A DNA stretch of 22,575 nt from CAVALG01 sp963630555. GTDB lineage: Bacteria > Bacillota > Clostridia > Oscillospirales > Acutalibacteraceae. Below the pieces are notes generated by a model, which worked only from the letters and a program-made list of their open reading frames with translations, ran no database searches and was not told the origin of the DNA. The stretch spans positions 1 through 22,575 of the forward strand of contig CAVGND010000028.1 in NCBI GenBank assembly GCA_963630555.1, written 5' to 3'. The position numbers and the translations under genes are program-made. Shown piece by piece: positions 8,389 through 13,755 of this stretch; positions within the stretch are counted from its first letter, which is position 1, and each line of letters opens with the position of its first letter.

Positions 8389-8436
8389 AAATCTCCCTCC
8401 TGTTTTCCACTATGTGGTAAAATGGGGGGGAGATTT
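8389..8436 (+). terminator. Rho-independent terminator of nifJ
   Basis: A long stem pairs AATCTCCC (8390-8397) with GGGAGATT (about 8428-8435) and continues inward to CCAC-tat-GTGG, with one or two bulges. The trailing TTGTTGCCTT is only moderately T-rich. Confidence 0.75.
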
Positions 8437-8462
8437 GTTGCCTTCGCCTATTTACACTAAGC

Positions 8463-8509
8463 GCATATAAAAAGCTTCAGTCGCTACGCTCCCTCAGCTT
8501 TTTATATGC
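8463..8509. repeat. 14-bp perfect inverted repeat with TCGCTACGCTCC core
   Basis: GCATATAAAAAGCT (8463-8476) and its exact complement AGCTTTTTATATGC (8496-8509) flank a 19-nt core reading TCAGTCGCTACGCTCCCTC. There is no T-tract, so this is more likely a dispersed palindromic element than a terminator. The core resembles palindromic intergenic repeats I associate with gut Clostridia, but copy number cannot be checked here. Confidence 0.6.
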
Positions 8510-8544
8510 TTGTCTTTGAGGTGAGCATAAATAATTCAGAAAGG

Positions 8545-8572
8545 GTATGATGTAGCCTTAACTATATCATAC
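8545..8572. promoter_or_regulatory. Interrupted palindrome just before the 8582 start
   Basis: GTATGATGTAG (8545-8555) and CTATATCATAC (8562-8572) form 11-bp arms with one mismatch, 9 nt before the ATG. The sequence between the palindrome and the ATG has no Shine-Dalgarno motif. The site could be an operator or a translational control hairpin. Confidence 0.4.
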
Positions 8573-8581
8573 AAGAATAAT

Positions 8582-8959
8582 ATGAAAAAGAAAGCCATTA
8601 TTTCAACAGTAGCAGGTGTGATTATTATGCTTGTAGGAATTATAATATTTCTGCTTGTTAAAGGGCACACCCATGCCGACACAGATAGTTCACAGCAAAC
8701 AACTACAAATAACGATGGGGATCAAGTTAGCACACAAGATATTGGAACCTATCGTATTTATGCTGACCATGGTGCTCTCTTGCTTTGGTCGGATTCAAAA
8801 ACAGGTGAATATGGCTATAAGTTACAATGCGAAAATTGCGGATATGTTGAGGATCACATTCGCAAAGAATCAAGAAAAGGAATAACTGATGGCTATAGTT
8901 GCATGGAATGTAGTTATTCTAATTCACTTATCATTGTATGCGAAAAAGAAAACCCGTGA
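8582..8959 (+). CDS. Small membrane-anchored protein with CxxC zinc-ribbon tail
   Basis: Hypothetical protein of 125 residues that I do not recognise. Residues 1-4 are positively charged and 5-26 form one hydrophobic helix. A Thr/Ser/Gln-rich polar linker (about 29-52) follows. The compact C-terminal domain has CENCG and CMECS, about 24 residues apart, the spacing of a zinc ribbon or rubredoxin-like knuckle, plus a final lone Cys. It probably faces outward as a type II or uncleaved-signal protein. The start lacks a ribosome binding site and is preceded by an 11-bp interrupted palindrome. Codon use is more AT-rich and less biased than that of its neighbours, and it lies in a non-core interval, suggesting acquired DNA. 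Function is unknown. Confidence 0.65.
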   Translation: MKKKAIISTVAGVIIMLVGIIIFLLVKGHTHADTDSSQQTTTNNDGDQVSTQDIGTYRIYADHGALLLWSDSKTGEYGYKLQCENCGYVEDHIRKESRKGITDGYSCMECSYSNSLIIVCEKENP

Positions 8960-8980
8960 ACAGATTGAGGTAGATGTTTA

Positions 8981-9103
8981 ATGGCAGTTTGGAGAATAGG
9001 GGCTTATTATAAGGGTTCAAGTCCTGAAGATAACACGAAGGATTTTCTTAATGATAGTTGCGTATACATTGGTTGGAATGAAACAAAAGCTCCGATACTG
9101 TAG
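8981..9103 (+). pseudogene. Truncated 5' remnant of an unknown gene
   Basis: An ORF of 40 residues beginning MAVWRIGAYYKG, with GAGG about 12 nt upstream. It reads like the well-formed N-terminus of a larger globular protein: WRIG, SSPEDNTKDFL, VYIGWNETKAPIL. It is cut at TAG exactly where the dispersed repeat (TTTTTCGTCAAATTATGC) begins. I associate this kind of start with nuclease or restriction-like proteins that carry an N-terminal recognition domain, but that is memory rather than proof. The likely history is insertion of the repeat or deletion of the rest of the gene. It lies 21 nt after the 8582 gene, so the two may once have formed an operon. Confidence 0.5.
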
Positions 9104-9250
9104 GTTTTTCGTCAAATTATGCATAAAGCCCAAAGTGGTAAAAGTAAAATAATAAAGTGGCGTGTAAGTAATAAAATGGCTTACACGCCATATTTGTACA
9201 ATATCGAAAAGAACAGGGCAAAAGCGGCAGGCGCGCGGAAGTGGGCGGCG
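9104..9250. repeat. Dispersed repeat, copy A
   Basis: Contains a perfect 11-bp stem, TGGCGTGTAAG (9158-9168) with CTTACACGCCA (9180-9190). The flanks are TCAAATTATGCATAAA on the left and ...CGAAAAGAACAGGGCA on the right. The same order of landmarks occurs at 14874-15000 (copy B): TCAAATTTTGTGTAAA, GTGGCGTG...GGCTTACACGCC, then GCGAAAATAACGGAACGGGGCA. Neither copy has a coding frame that looks real. Confidence 0.65.
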
Positions 9251-9347
9251 GCGTATTGGATATTAGATTTGCAGACTGTAGATATTGACAAAGGTAGTCT
9301 AATAATAGACAGTAACCTCTGCCGATAGCCGGTTTTTCTCTCCCTCC

Positions 9348-9464
9348 GGGTTTTGCCAGTTGGGCAAAACCCACCTCTCAGCTGCCGCCTCGGTCGGTGC
9401 ATCTGCTAAGCAGAGGTATCCACCGGGCACCCGCACCATCGTCAGGTGGAGCCGAGGGTGGCGG
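9348..9464. repeat. GC-rich multibranched palindromic element
   Basis: A hairpin GGGTTTTGCC/GGCAAAACCC (9348-9357, 9363-9372) is followed by a nested fold. The closing stems are CCGCC/GGCGG (9385-9389, 9460-9464) and CTCGG/CCGAG (9389-9393, 9452-9456). Inside lie CGGTG/CACCG (9395-9399, 9421-9425) capped by TCTGC-TAA-GCAGA (9402-9414), and a side hairpin CACC/GGTG (9434-9437, 9445-9448). It is markedly GC-richer than its surroundings. It could act as an RNA or as a folding single-stranded DNA element. It matches no RNA class I know. Confidence 0.55.
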
Positions 9465-9655
9465 TGCCTCCCGAATAAGGAACGACAGTTTGATAGGCTG
9501 ACGGTAAAATTTCAGCATCTGCAACACCTCACTGTCAAACTTTTGCAAATTTCAAAAATCCGTTGCAGAATTCGCGTATATAGCCTCAAGTTCGCCGAAT
9601 GTGGATAACTTTTGTGTGATTTAATAAAAAGATTAAAAAAAGTTTGATAATGGTA
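9465..9655. other. Non-coding interval before the orphan transcription unit
   Basis: No convincing gene on either strand. The bases from about 9540 become AT-rich. Short frames are present but lack ribosome binding sites. Confidence 0.5.
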
Positions 9656-9684
9656 TTGACAATGCATAAATGATATGCTATTAT
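9656..9684 (+). promoter_or_regulatory. Consensus sigma-A promoter of the orphan transcription unit
   Basis: TTGACA (9656-9661), a 17-bp spacer and TATTAT (9679-9684). This is one of the best promoters in the window. The predicted start is about 9691. No protein-coding gene follows before the terminator at 10350-10384. Confidence 0.85.
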
Positions 9685-9743
9685 ATAGACACAGAAAAGA
9701 ACTAAACAAAAAATTCAGAGTCATTCGAAAGGGGTCGATTCCG

Positions 9744-9791
9744 ATGCAGAACGAAGAACCATCATCCATCGCGTTGACCGCGATATTTTAG
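9744..9791 (+). CDS. 15-codon ORF at the 5' end of the orphan RNA
   Basis: AAAGGGG (9728-9734) is followed 9 nt later by ATG (9744). The reading frame encodes MQNEEPSSIALTAIF and then TAG. The last third overlaps the ATCGCG/CGCGAT hairpin. It could be a translated leader or chance; no family is recognised. Confidence 0.3.
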   Translation: MQNEEPSSIALTAIF

Positions 9792-10198
9792 ACGAAAGGA
9801 CTGAGTCCGAAAATTTATTAAGTTCACATTCATTAAACCTTTGACCAAAACGGATACCGGACCGTGATCCGGCAAATAAATATATAAATATATATATTTT
9901 ACATATAAAAATCTTATCTGGGAGTGAGTCCGAAATTCAGTTGATCTCGCATAAATTGAATTAATAAAAGAAAGGACGGTTTCCACTTTCACATAATGAC
10001 GATTATACATATTAAAATTGAATAGTCAAATAATTTGTGATAACAGTCCTTCGGGTGAACCGTGAAGCCGAATTACCAGTAGTTATTAAAGCGCTGCGGC
10101 TCCGTCGCCCATCCTTATCAAAGGGGACGGTTGAAAAACGAAACAATTAACAAAATAAATCTATAAACCTGCTACATTAAATTCAAGAGGTTGGACCG

Positions 10199-10210
10199 AT
10201 GTACAGATAA
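10199..10210 (+). other. Minigene 1: AUG-UAC-AGA-UAA (Met-Tyr-Arg)
   Basis: GAGG (10187-10190) stands 8 nt before ATG TAC AGA TAA. It is the first of three similarly built modules sharing GAC-C-(G/A)-ATGT. See the minigene finding. Confidence 0.4.
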
Positions 10211-10263
10211 TTCAAAAACAAAGTTTTATAGTTGAGATCATTATAAATAGAGGAGACAGACCG

Positions 10264-10272
10264 ATGTTTTAA
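10264..10272 (+). other. Minigene 2: AUG-UUU-UAA (Met-Phe)
   Basis: AGAGGAG (10249-10255) stands 8 nt before ATG TTT TAA, an optimal Shine-Dalgarno distance in front of a two-codon frame. Confidence 0.4.
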
Positions 10273-10311
10273 TTATGATCAAATTCAAACTACATAAAAC
10301 GGAGCAGACCA

Positions 10312-10320
10312 ATGTGGTAA
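10312..10320 (+). other. Minigene 3: AUG-UGG-UAA (Met-Trp)
   Basis: CGGAG (10300-10304) stands 7 nt before ATG TGG TAA. It lies 30 nt before the terminator stem. Confidence 0.4.
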
Positions 10321-10349
10321 GTTAATTTAAACTAAAACAAATCATAGCG

Positions 10350-10384
10350 CTTCCCCGTGCACAGTGTGTGCGGGGAAGTTTTTT
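10350..10384 (+). terminator. Strong intrinsic terminator of the orphan RNA
   Basis: CTTCCCCG pairs with CGGGGAAG and the stem continues through TGCAC/GTGTG to an AGT loop (10350-10378). It is followed by TTTTTT (10379-10384). Confidence 0.92.
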
Positions 10385-10423
10385 CTACTTTATGCGTTTT
10401 GCGGTATGATTATAATATTTTTC

Positions 10424-10452
10424 TTGAAATAACACTCATAAGGTGATAAAAT
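10424..10452 (+). promoter_or_regulatory. Promoter of the yqeG-like operon
   Basis: TTGAAA (10424-10429), a 17-bp spacer and TAAAAT (10447-10452), with a leader of about 32 nt to the ATG at 10491. Confidence 0.7.
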
Positions 10453-10490
10453 CTACTTGATTGATTTTTTACTGTAGCAGCGAGGAAAAT

Positions 10491-10991
10491 ATGAATTTAT
10501 TTAAACCCGATTTAATTACAAAAAGAATAACGGATATTACCCCCGAAACCATTAAAAATATGGGTATAGACGGGATAATGGTTGATGTTGATAACACGCT
10601 TTCCACCCACGGCGGTCAGAAACCGCTTGAGGGGCTCGGCGAATGGATCGACGGCATTAAAAATTCCGGTATTAAAATAATAATTCTTTCAAACGCAAAA
10701 TTCAAACGCGTAAAGCCGTTTGCTGCAAGAATAGGACTGCCGTTTATACATTTGGGGGCAAAGCCGCTGCCCATAGGGTATATTCGCGCAGCGCACGCAA
10801 TGGAACTTAAAAGAAAAAACACCGCCGTTATAGGCGACCAGATATTTACCGATATTTTGGGCGCACGGCTTTCGGGTGTAAAGGCGATACTTGTGCGCCC
10901 GATATTACCGGAAGATAAAAGAAGTTTTAAAATAAGGCGCAAGTATGAGAAAAAAATACTTGCAAAACTCGGCTATAAGGAGGACGAATGA
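10491..10991 (+). CDS. yqeG: YqeG-family HAD IIIA phosphatase
   Basis: Soluble HAD-superfamily hydrolase of 166 residues, the YqeG group, related to yeast Gep4 phosphatidylglycerophosphatase. HAD motif I is VDVDNTL (31-37; nucleophile Asp32, acid/base Asp34). Motif II is Ser67 in ILSNAK and motif III is Lys91 in GAKPLPIGY. Motif IV is GDQIFTD (115-121). A basic C-terminal tail rich in Lys/Arg may touch membrane or RNA. The frame extends to 10461, but the ATG at 10491 has GAGG 6 nt upstream and gives the usual family start. The stop overlaps the next start (ATGA), so the downstream gene is translationally coupled. The physiological substrate in Firmicutes is not settled. Confidence 0.88.
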   Translation: MNLFKPDLITKRITDITPETIKNMGIDGIMVDVDNTLSTHGGQKPLEGLGEWIDGIKNSGIKIIILSNAKFKRVKPFAARIGLPFIHLGAKPLPIGYIRAAHAMELKRKNTAVIGDQIFTDILGARLSGVKAILVRPILPEDKRSFKIRRKYEKKILAKLGYKEDE

Positions 10992-11848
10992 TGGCAGCAA
11001 AATTCGGCCCTGCGGGCAACTCGAAAAGTTTTTCGCAGATGGGGTATAAATCAAGTCTTGACGTGCCCAAATATATAGAGAAGATGGGACTTGACGTTTT
11101 TGAGTACCAATGCGGCAGAGGTGTAAACATCGGTGAAGAAAAAGCACGGCAACTCGGTGCAGCGGCAGCCGAAAAAGGCATCACCCTCACCCTGCATGCG
11201 CCCTACTACATTTCAATGTCGGGAATTGACCCCGAAAAGCGTTTAAAATCTGTTGACTACATCCTTGCAAGCGCACGTGCTGTTGACGCAATGGGCGGTA
11301 ACCGCATTGTTGTTCACACGGGTTCGTGCGGCAAAATTTCAAGAGAAGAGGCTCTCGCCCTGGCTTCGGATACAATGAAATCAGCCGTTGCAGCGTTGGA
11401 TCAGAACGGTCTTTCGCACATTCACATCTGCCCCGAAACTATGGGAAAAATAAATCAACTCGGCACGCTCGACGAGGTTCTGTCACTTTGTGAGATTGAC
11501 GAAAGGCTTATACCCTGCATAGATTTCGGTCATCTTAACGCACGCACTTTAGGCGGATTAAAGACTTACGATGATTTTAAAGAAATTTTTGCTAAAATTG
11601 AGGACAGGCTGGGCATTGATCGTTTGCGTTCTTTCCACTCTCATTTTTCAAAAATCGAATATACCGACGGCGGCGAGAAAAAGCACCTGACATTTGAAGA
11701 CGACGTATACGGGCCCGACTATGAGCCTGTAATTGATTTAATCGTTAAGAAAAACTGCTCGCCGATAATTATATGCGAATCCGACGGAACGCAGGCTGAA
11801 GATGCATTGACTATGAAAAAGGCGTACAATGCGTGTGTGGAAGGTTAA
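10988..11848 (+). CDS. Endonuclease IV-like TIM-barrel (AP endonuclease 2 superfamily)
   Basis: A 286-residue xylose-isomerase-like TIM barrel related to deoxyribonuclease IV (Nfo), which cleaves DNA 5' of abasic sites using three zinc ions. Likely metal ligands by pattern are H70 (TLHAPYY), H110 (VVHTGS), E150 (CPETMG), D179 and H182 (CIDFGHLNAR), H217 or H219 (FHSHFS), H233 (EKKHLTF) and E264 (IICESDG). The Asp of the Nfo DxH motif is replaced: the sequence there is KKH. The NDSK/NDAK loop is replaced by HFSKIEYTDGGE. It may therefore bind fewer metals or act on a different substrate. AAGGAGG precedes ATGATG; either Met (10988 or 10991) could be the start. It overlaps yqeG by 4 nt. Confidence 0.82.
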   Translation: MMAAKFGPAGNSKSFSQMGYKSSLDVPKYIEKMGLDVFEYQCGRGVNIGEEKARQLGAAAAEKGITLTLHAPYYISMSGIDPEKRLKSVDYILASARAVDAMGGNRIVVHTGSCGKISREEALALASDTMKSAVAALDQNGLSHIHICPETMGKINQLGTLDEVLSLCEIDERLIPCIDFGHLNARTLGGLKTYDDFKEIFAKIEDRLGIDRLRSFHSHFSKIEYTDGGEKKHLTFEDDVYGPDYEPVIDLIVKKNCSPIIICESDGTQAEDALTMKKAYNACVEG

Positions 11849-11883
11849 ATTTGCAAATATTTCTGCTTATCGGTAAATAATGC

Positions 11884-11912
11884 TTGCAAATTGTCCGCAG
11901 TTGTTATAAAAT
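11884..11912 (+). promoter_or_regulatory. Promoter of efp
   Basis: TTGCAA (11884-11889), a 17-bp spacer and TAAAAT (11907-11912). GGAGG lies 7-8 nt before the efp ATG. Confidence 0.65.
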
Positions 11913-11943
11913 AAATAAAGAAACTATTTGGAGGTTATAAAAT

Positions 11944-12501
11944 ATGGTTACAGCCGGAGATTTCAGAAACGGTATGACATTTGAAATGGATGGAAAGGTT
12001 TATCAGATAATTGAATTCCAGCATGTTAAGCCGGGTAAAGGTGCTGCCTTTGTCCGCACCAAGATAAGAAATGTTATTGAAGGATCGGTTGTTGAAAAAA
12101 CTTTCAACCCGACCGAAAAATTCCCTACCGCTTTTGTTGAGCGTAAAGATATGGAGTATTCATATAATGACGGTGGTCTTTACTACTTTATGGATCAGGA
12201 AACATACGAACTTGTCCCGATAAACGAAGCCGATTTGGGCGATAACTTTAAGTTTGTAAAGGAAAATATGATGTGCAAAGTCCTTTCATACAAAGGCAAT
12301 GTATTCGGCGTTGAACCGCCAAATTTTGTTGAACTTAAAGTTGCACAAACCGACCCGGGATTTGCAGGCAACACCGCAACCAACGCAACAAAGCCCGCAA
12401 CGCTTGAAACCGGAGCCGAGATTCGTGTTCCCCTTTTTATAAACGAGGGTGATATGATTCGTATTGACACAAGAACCGGCGAATACATGGAGCGTGCATA
12501 A
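11944..12501 (+). CDS. efp: Elongation factor P
   Basis: Translation factor that binds between the P and E sites and relieves stalling at polyproline. The 185-residue length is canonical for three beta-barrel domains: KOW-like N-domain 1-63, OB domain about 65-127, and C-terminal OB domain 130-185 ending RIDTRTGEYMERA. The exposed loop is VKPGKGAAF with Lys32 at the tip, the residue modified in many species. No epmA or epmB is seen nearby, so the modification type cannot be read from this window. The ATG follows TTTGGAGGTTATAAAAT. A small hairpin after the stop (12502-12518) is followed by a broken T-rich stretch, so some readthrough into the next gene is likely. Confidence 0.98.
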   Translation: MVTAGDFRNGMTFEMDGKVYQIIEFQHVKPGKGAAFVRTKIRNVIEGSVVEKTFNPTEKFPTAFVERKDMEYSYNDGGLYYFMDQETYELVPINEADLGDNFKFVKENMMCKVLSYKGNVFGVEPPNFVELKVAQTDPGFAGNTATNATKPATLETGAEIRVPLFINEGDMIRIDTRTGEYMERA

Positions 12502-12555
12502 CACAGGTTTTAACCGTGTTTAATAAAATTTTTCATTAAGAAACGGAGAAAAATT

Positions 12556-12984
12556 ATGACTGTCAATGAAAAGGTTCAATACATCAAAGGTTTAGCCGAA
12601 GGTATGGAACTCGGCGATTCAAAGGAAAGCAAACTCATTTTAAAAATGCTTGAAGTTCTTGAAGATATCGCGCTTGAAATTGAAGATATAGAAGACGCTT
12701 GCTCTGATATGGCGGAACAGATTGACGCTGTTGACGAGGACCTTGCGGATGTTGAGGAAGAATTTTACGGCGACTGTGACTGTGGTGATTGCTGCGATGA
12801 TTATGACGATGATTGCTGCTATGAAGTTGAATGCCCCAACTGTAACGACATAATATATCTTGACGAAGATATGATTGAAGAAGGCGGCATCAAATGCCCC
12901 AACTGCGGAACAGAACTTGAATTTGACCTTGACGACTGTGACGGTGACTGTGATTGCTGCGATCACGCCGAGGACTGCGAGTAA
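12556..12984 (+). CDS. Acidic Cys-rich protein with CD1247-type N-terminus
   Basis: A 142-residue soluble protein. Residues 1-68 form an acidic helical or coiled-coil region (VNEKVQYIKGLAEGMELGDSKES then EDIEDACSDMAEQIDAVDEDL) of the clostridial CD1247 N-terminal type. The C-terminal part has the zinc-ribbon pairs CPNC (about 94-97) and CPNC (114-117). These are flanked by Asp/Cys-rich stretches such as CDCGDCCDD and CDGDCDCCDHAEDCE. The extreme negative charge and more than a dozen Cys suggest metal binding. CGGAG lies 8 nt before the ATG. It sits between efp and a strong terminator, an arrangement I associate with many clostridia. Function is unknown. Confidence 0.8.
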   Translation: MTVNEKVQYIKGLAEGMELGDSKESKLILKMLEVLEDIALEIEDIEDACSDMAEQIDAVDEDLADVEEEFYGDCDCGDCCDDYDDDCCYEVECPNCNDIIYLDEDMIEEGGIKCPNCGTELEFDLDDCDGDCDCCDHAEDCE

Positions 12985-13011
12985 TTCCAATAGATAAAAC
13001 GATTTAAACGG

Positions 13012-13042
13012 CGCAGTACCTTAATTTAGGTACTGCGTTTTT
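13012..13042 (+). terminator. Rho-independent terminator after the CD1247-like gene
   Basis: CGCAGTACCT (13012-13021) and AGGTACTGCG (13028-13037) form a perfect 10-bp stem, followed by TTTTT. It lies only 18 nt before the ispD ATG, so ispD must depend on readthrough or on a promoter that I cannot identify in the short gap. Confidence 0.92.
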
Positions 13043-13059
13043 CCGGTGGTGAAAAAAAT

Positions 13060-13755
13060 ATGTTTAATTTCAGTGCGGTTATAACCGCAGGCGGAAGTTC
13101 CACAAGGATGAACGGACAAAATAAAATTTTGGCAGAGTTATGCGGCAAACCGGTTATAGCCTATTCCCTGCTGGCATTTCAGAACTGTGCAGATATTTCG
13201 CAAATAGTCGTAGCGGCGCAAAAGGCGGATATACCCGTCATCAAAGGAATAGCCGCAAAACATGCTGTCACCAAACTTTGGGCTGTTTGCGAGGGCGGTA
13301 CTTGCCGCGAAGAATCGGTATATCGGGCAATAACCGTGTTGCCGAACAATACCGACTTTGCCGTTATACACGACGGTGCAAGACCTATGGTAACGCCCGA
13401 ATTTATAAGCCGAATACTTAAATCCGCAAAACGCGGTATTTCGGTTGCCTGCGGCGTGCCTGCAAAAGACACTGTAGTTTCGGTAAACGGCAGCTGCGCA
13501 AACGAAAGACCTTGCAGGGTAAATCTGCGCCTTGTTCAGACACCGCAGATCGTTGAATATCTGCCGTTTAAAAATGCGCTTGATAAAAACGCCGACCGAT
13601 TGAGCGAATTTACCGACGATTGCTCGGTTTTGGCGGAATCGGGTGTTCCGCAAATCATTGCGGACGGCGACTACCGCAACATAAAAATAACAACTCCCGA
13701 AGATTTACAGATTGCCGAATTGTTTTTATCGGGTAAAGGAGGCGTTATAAAATGA
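13060..13755 (+). CDS. ispD: 2-C-methyl-D-erythritol 4-phosphate cytidylyltransferase
   Basis: Third step of the MEP isoprenoid pathway: MEP plus CTP gives CDP-methylerythritol and pyrophosphate. The 231-residue length is normal. The nucleotide-binding loop is ITAGGSSTRM (8-17), with Lys22 in QNKIL. HDGARP is at 104-109, LVQTPQ at 158-163, TDDCSVL at 185-191 and GDYRNIKITTPEDL at 203-216, with Lys209 as the family's second conserved lysine. The ribosome binding site is weak (GGTGGTGA), and the strong terminator just upstream may keep expression low. The stop codon overlaps the ispF start (ATGA), so the two enzymes are coupled. Confidence 0.96.
   Translation: MFNFSAVITAGGSSTRMNGQNKILAELCGKPVIAYSLLAFQNCADISQIVVAAQKADIPVIKGIAAKHAVTKLWAVCEGGTCREESVYRAITVLPNNTDFAVIHDGARPMVTPEFISRILKSAKRGISVACGVPAKDTVVSVNGSCANERPCRVNLRLVQTPQIVEYLPFKNALDKNADRLSEFTDDCSVLAESGVPQIIADGDYRNIKITTPEDLQIAELFLSGKGGVIK

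Larger units (their letters stand above)
9691..10384 (+). ncRNA. Orphan structured RNA of about 690 nt, class unknown
   Basis: A transcription unit bounded by a consensus promoter and a strong intrinsic terminator, with no ORF longer than 15 codons behind a ribosome binding site. Visible structure includes ATCGCG-ttgac-CGCGAT (9768-9784), GGAC-tga-GTCC (9798-9808) and CCGGA-ccgtga-TCCGG (9857-9872). A nested domain at about 10056-10133 pairs GAACCGT with ACGGTTG and AGCCG with CGGCT. A recurring unit of purine-rich GGA/GAGG then TCCG/ACCG appears near 9730, 9798, 9920, 9973, 10187, 10251 and 10301. Between domains it is very AU-rich. Size and setting recall large Firmicute RNAs such as ROOL, but I cannot assign it. 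A CsrB-like protein sponge or a minigene RNA are alternatives. Confidence 0.7.

Noticed and set aside
9117..9402. Overlapping minus-strand frames of 73-85 residues
   Set aside because: They run across the hairpins of the dispersed repeat and the multibranched element, have no ribosome binding sites and have compositions unlike real proteins.
9762..10010. Minus-strand frame of 82 residues
   Set aside because: It is antisense to the orphan RNA, with no ribosome binding site and biased by AU-rich linkers.
9656..10384. CRISPR array or tandem repeat array
   Set aside because: The recurring GGA...CCG motif is irregularly spaced, varies too much to be a direct repeat of constant length, and no cas gene is near.
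12640..12990. Minus-strand frame of 116 hydrophobic residues
   Set aside because: It is the complement of the Asp/Glu-rich codons of the acidic protein, which always reads as Val/Ile on the other strand.
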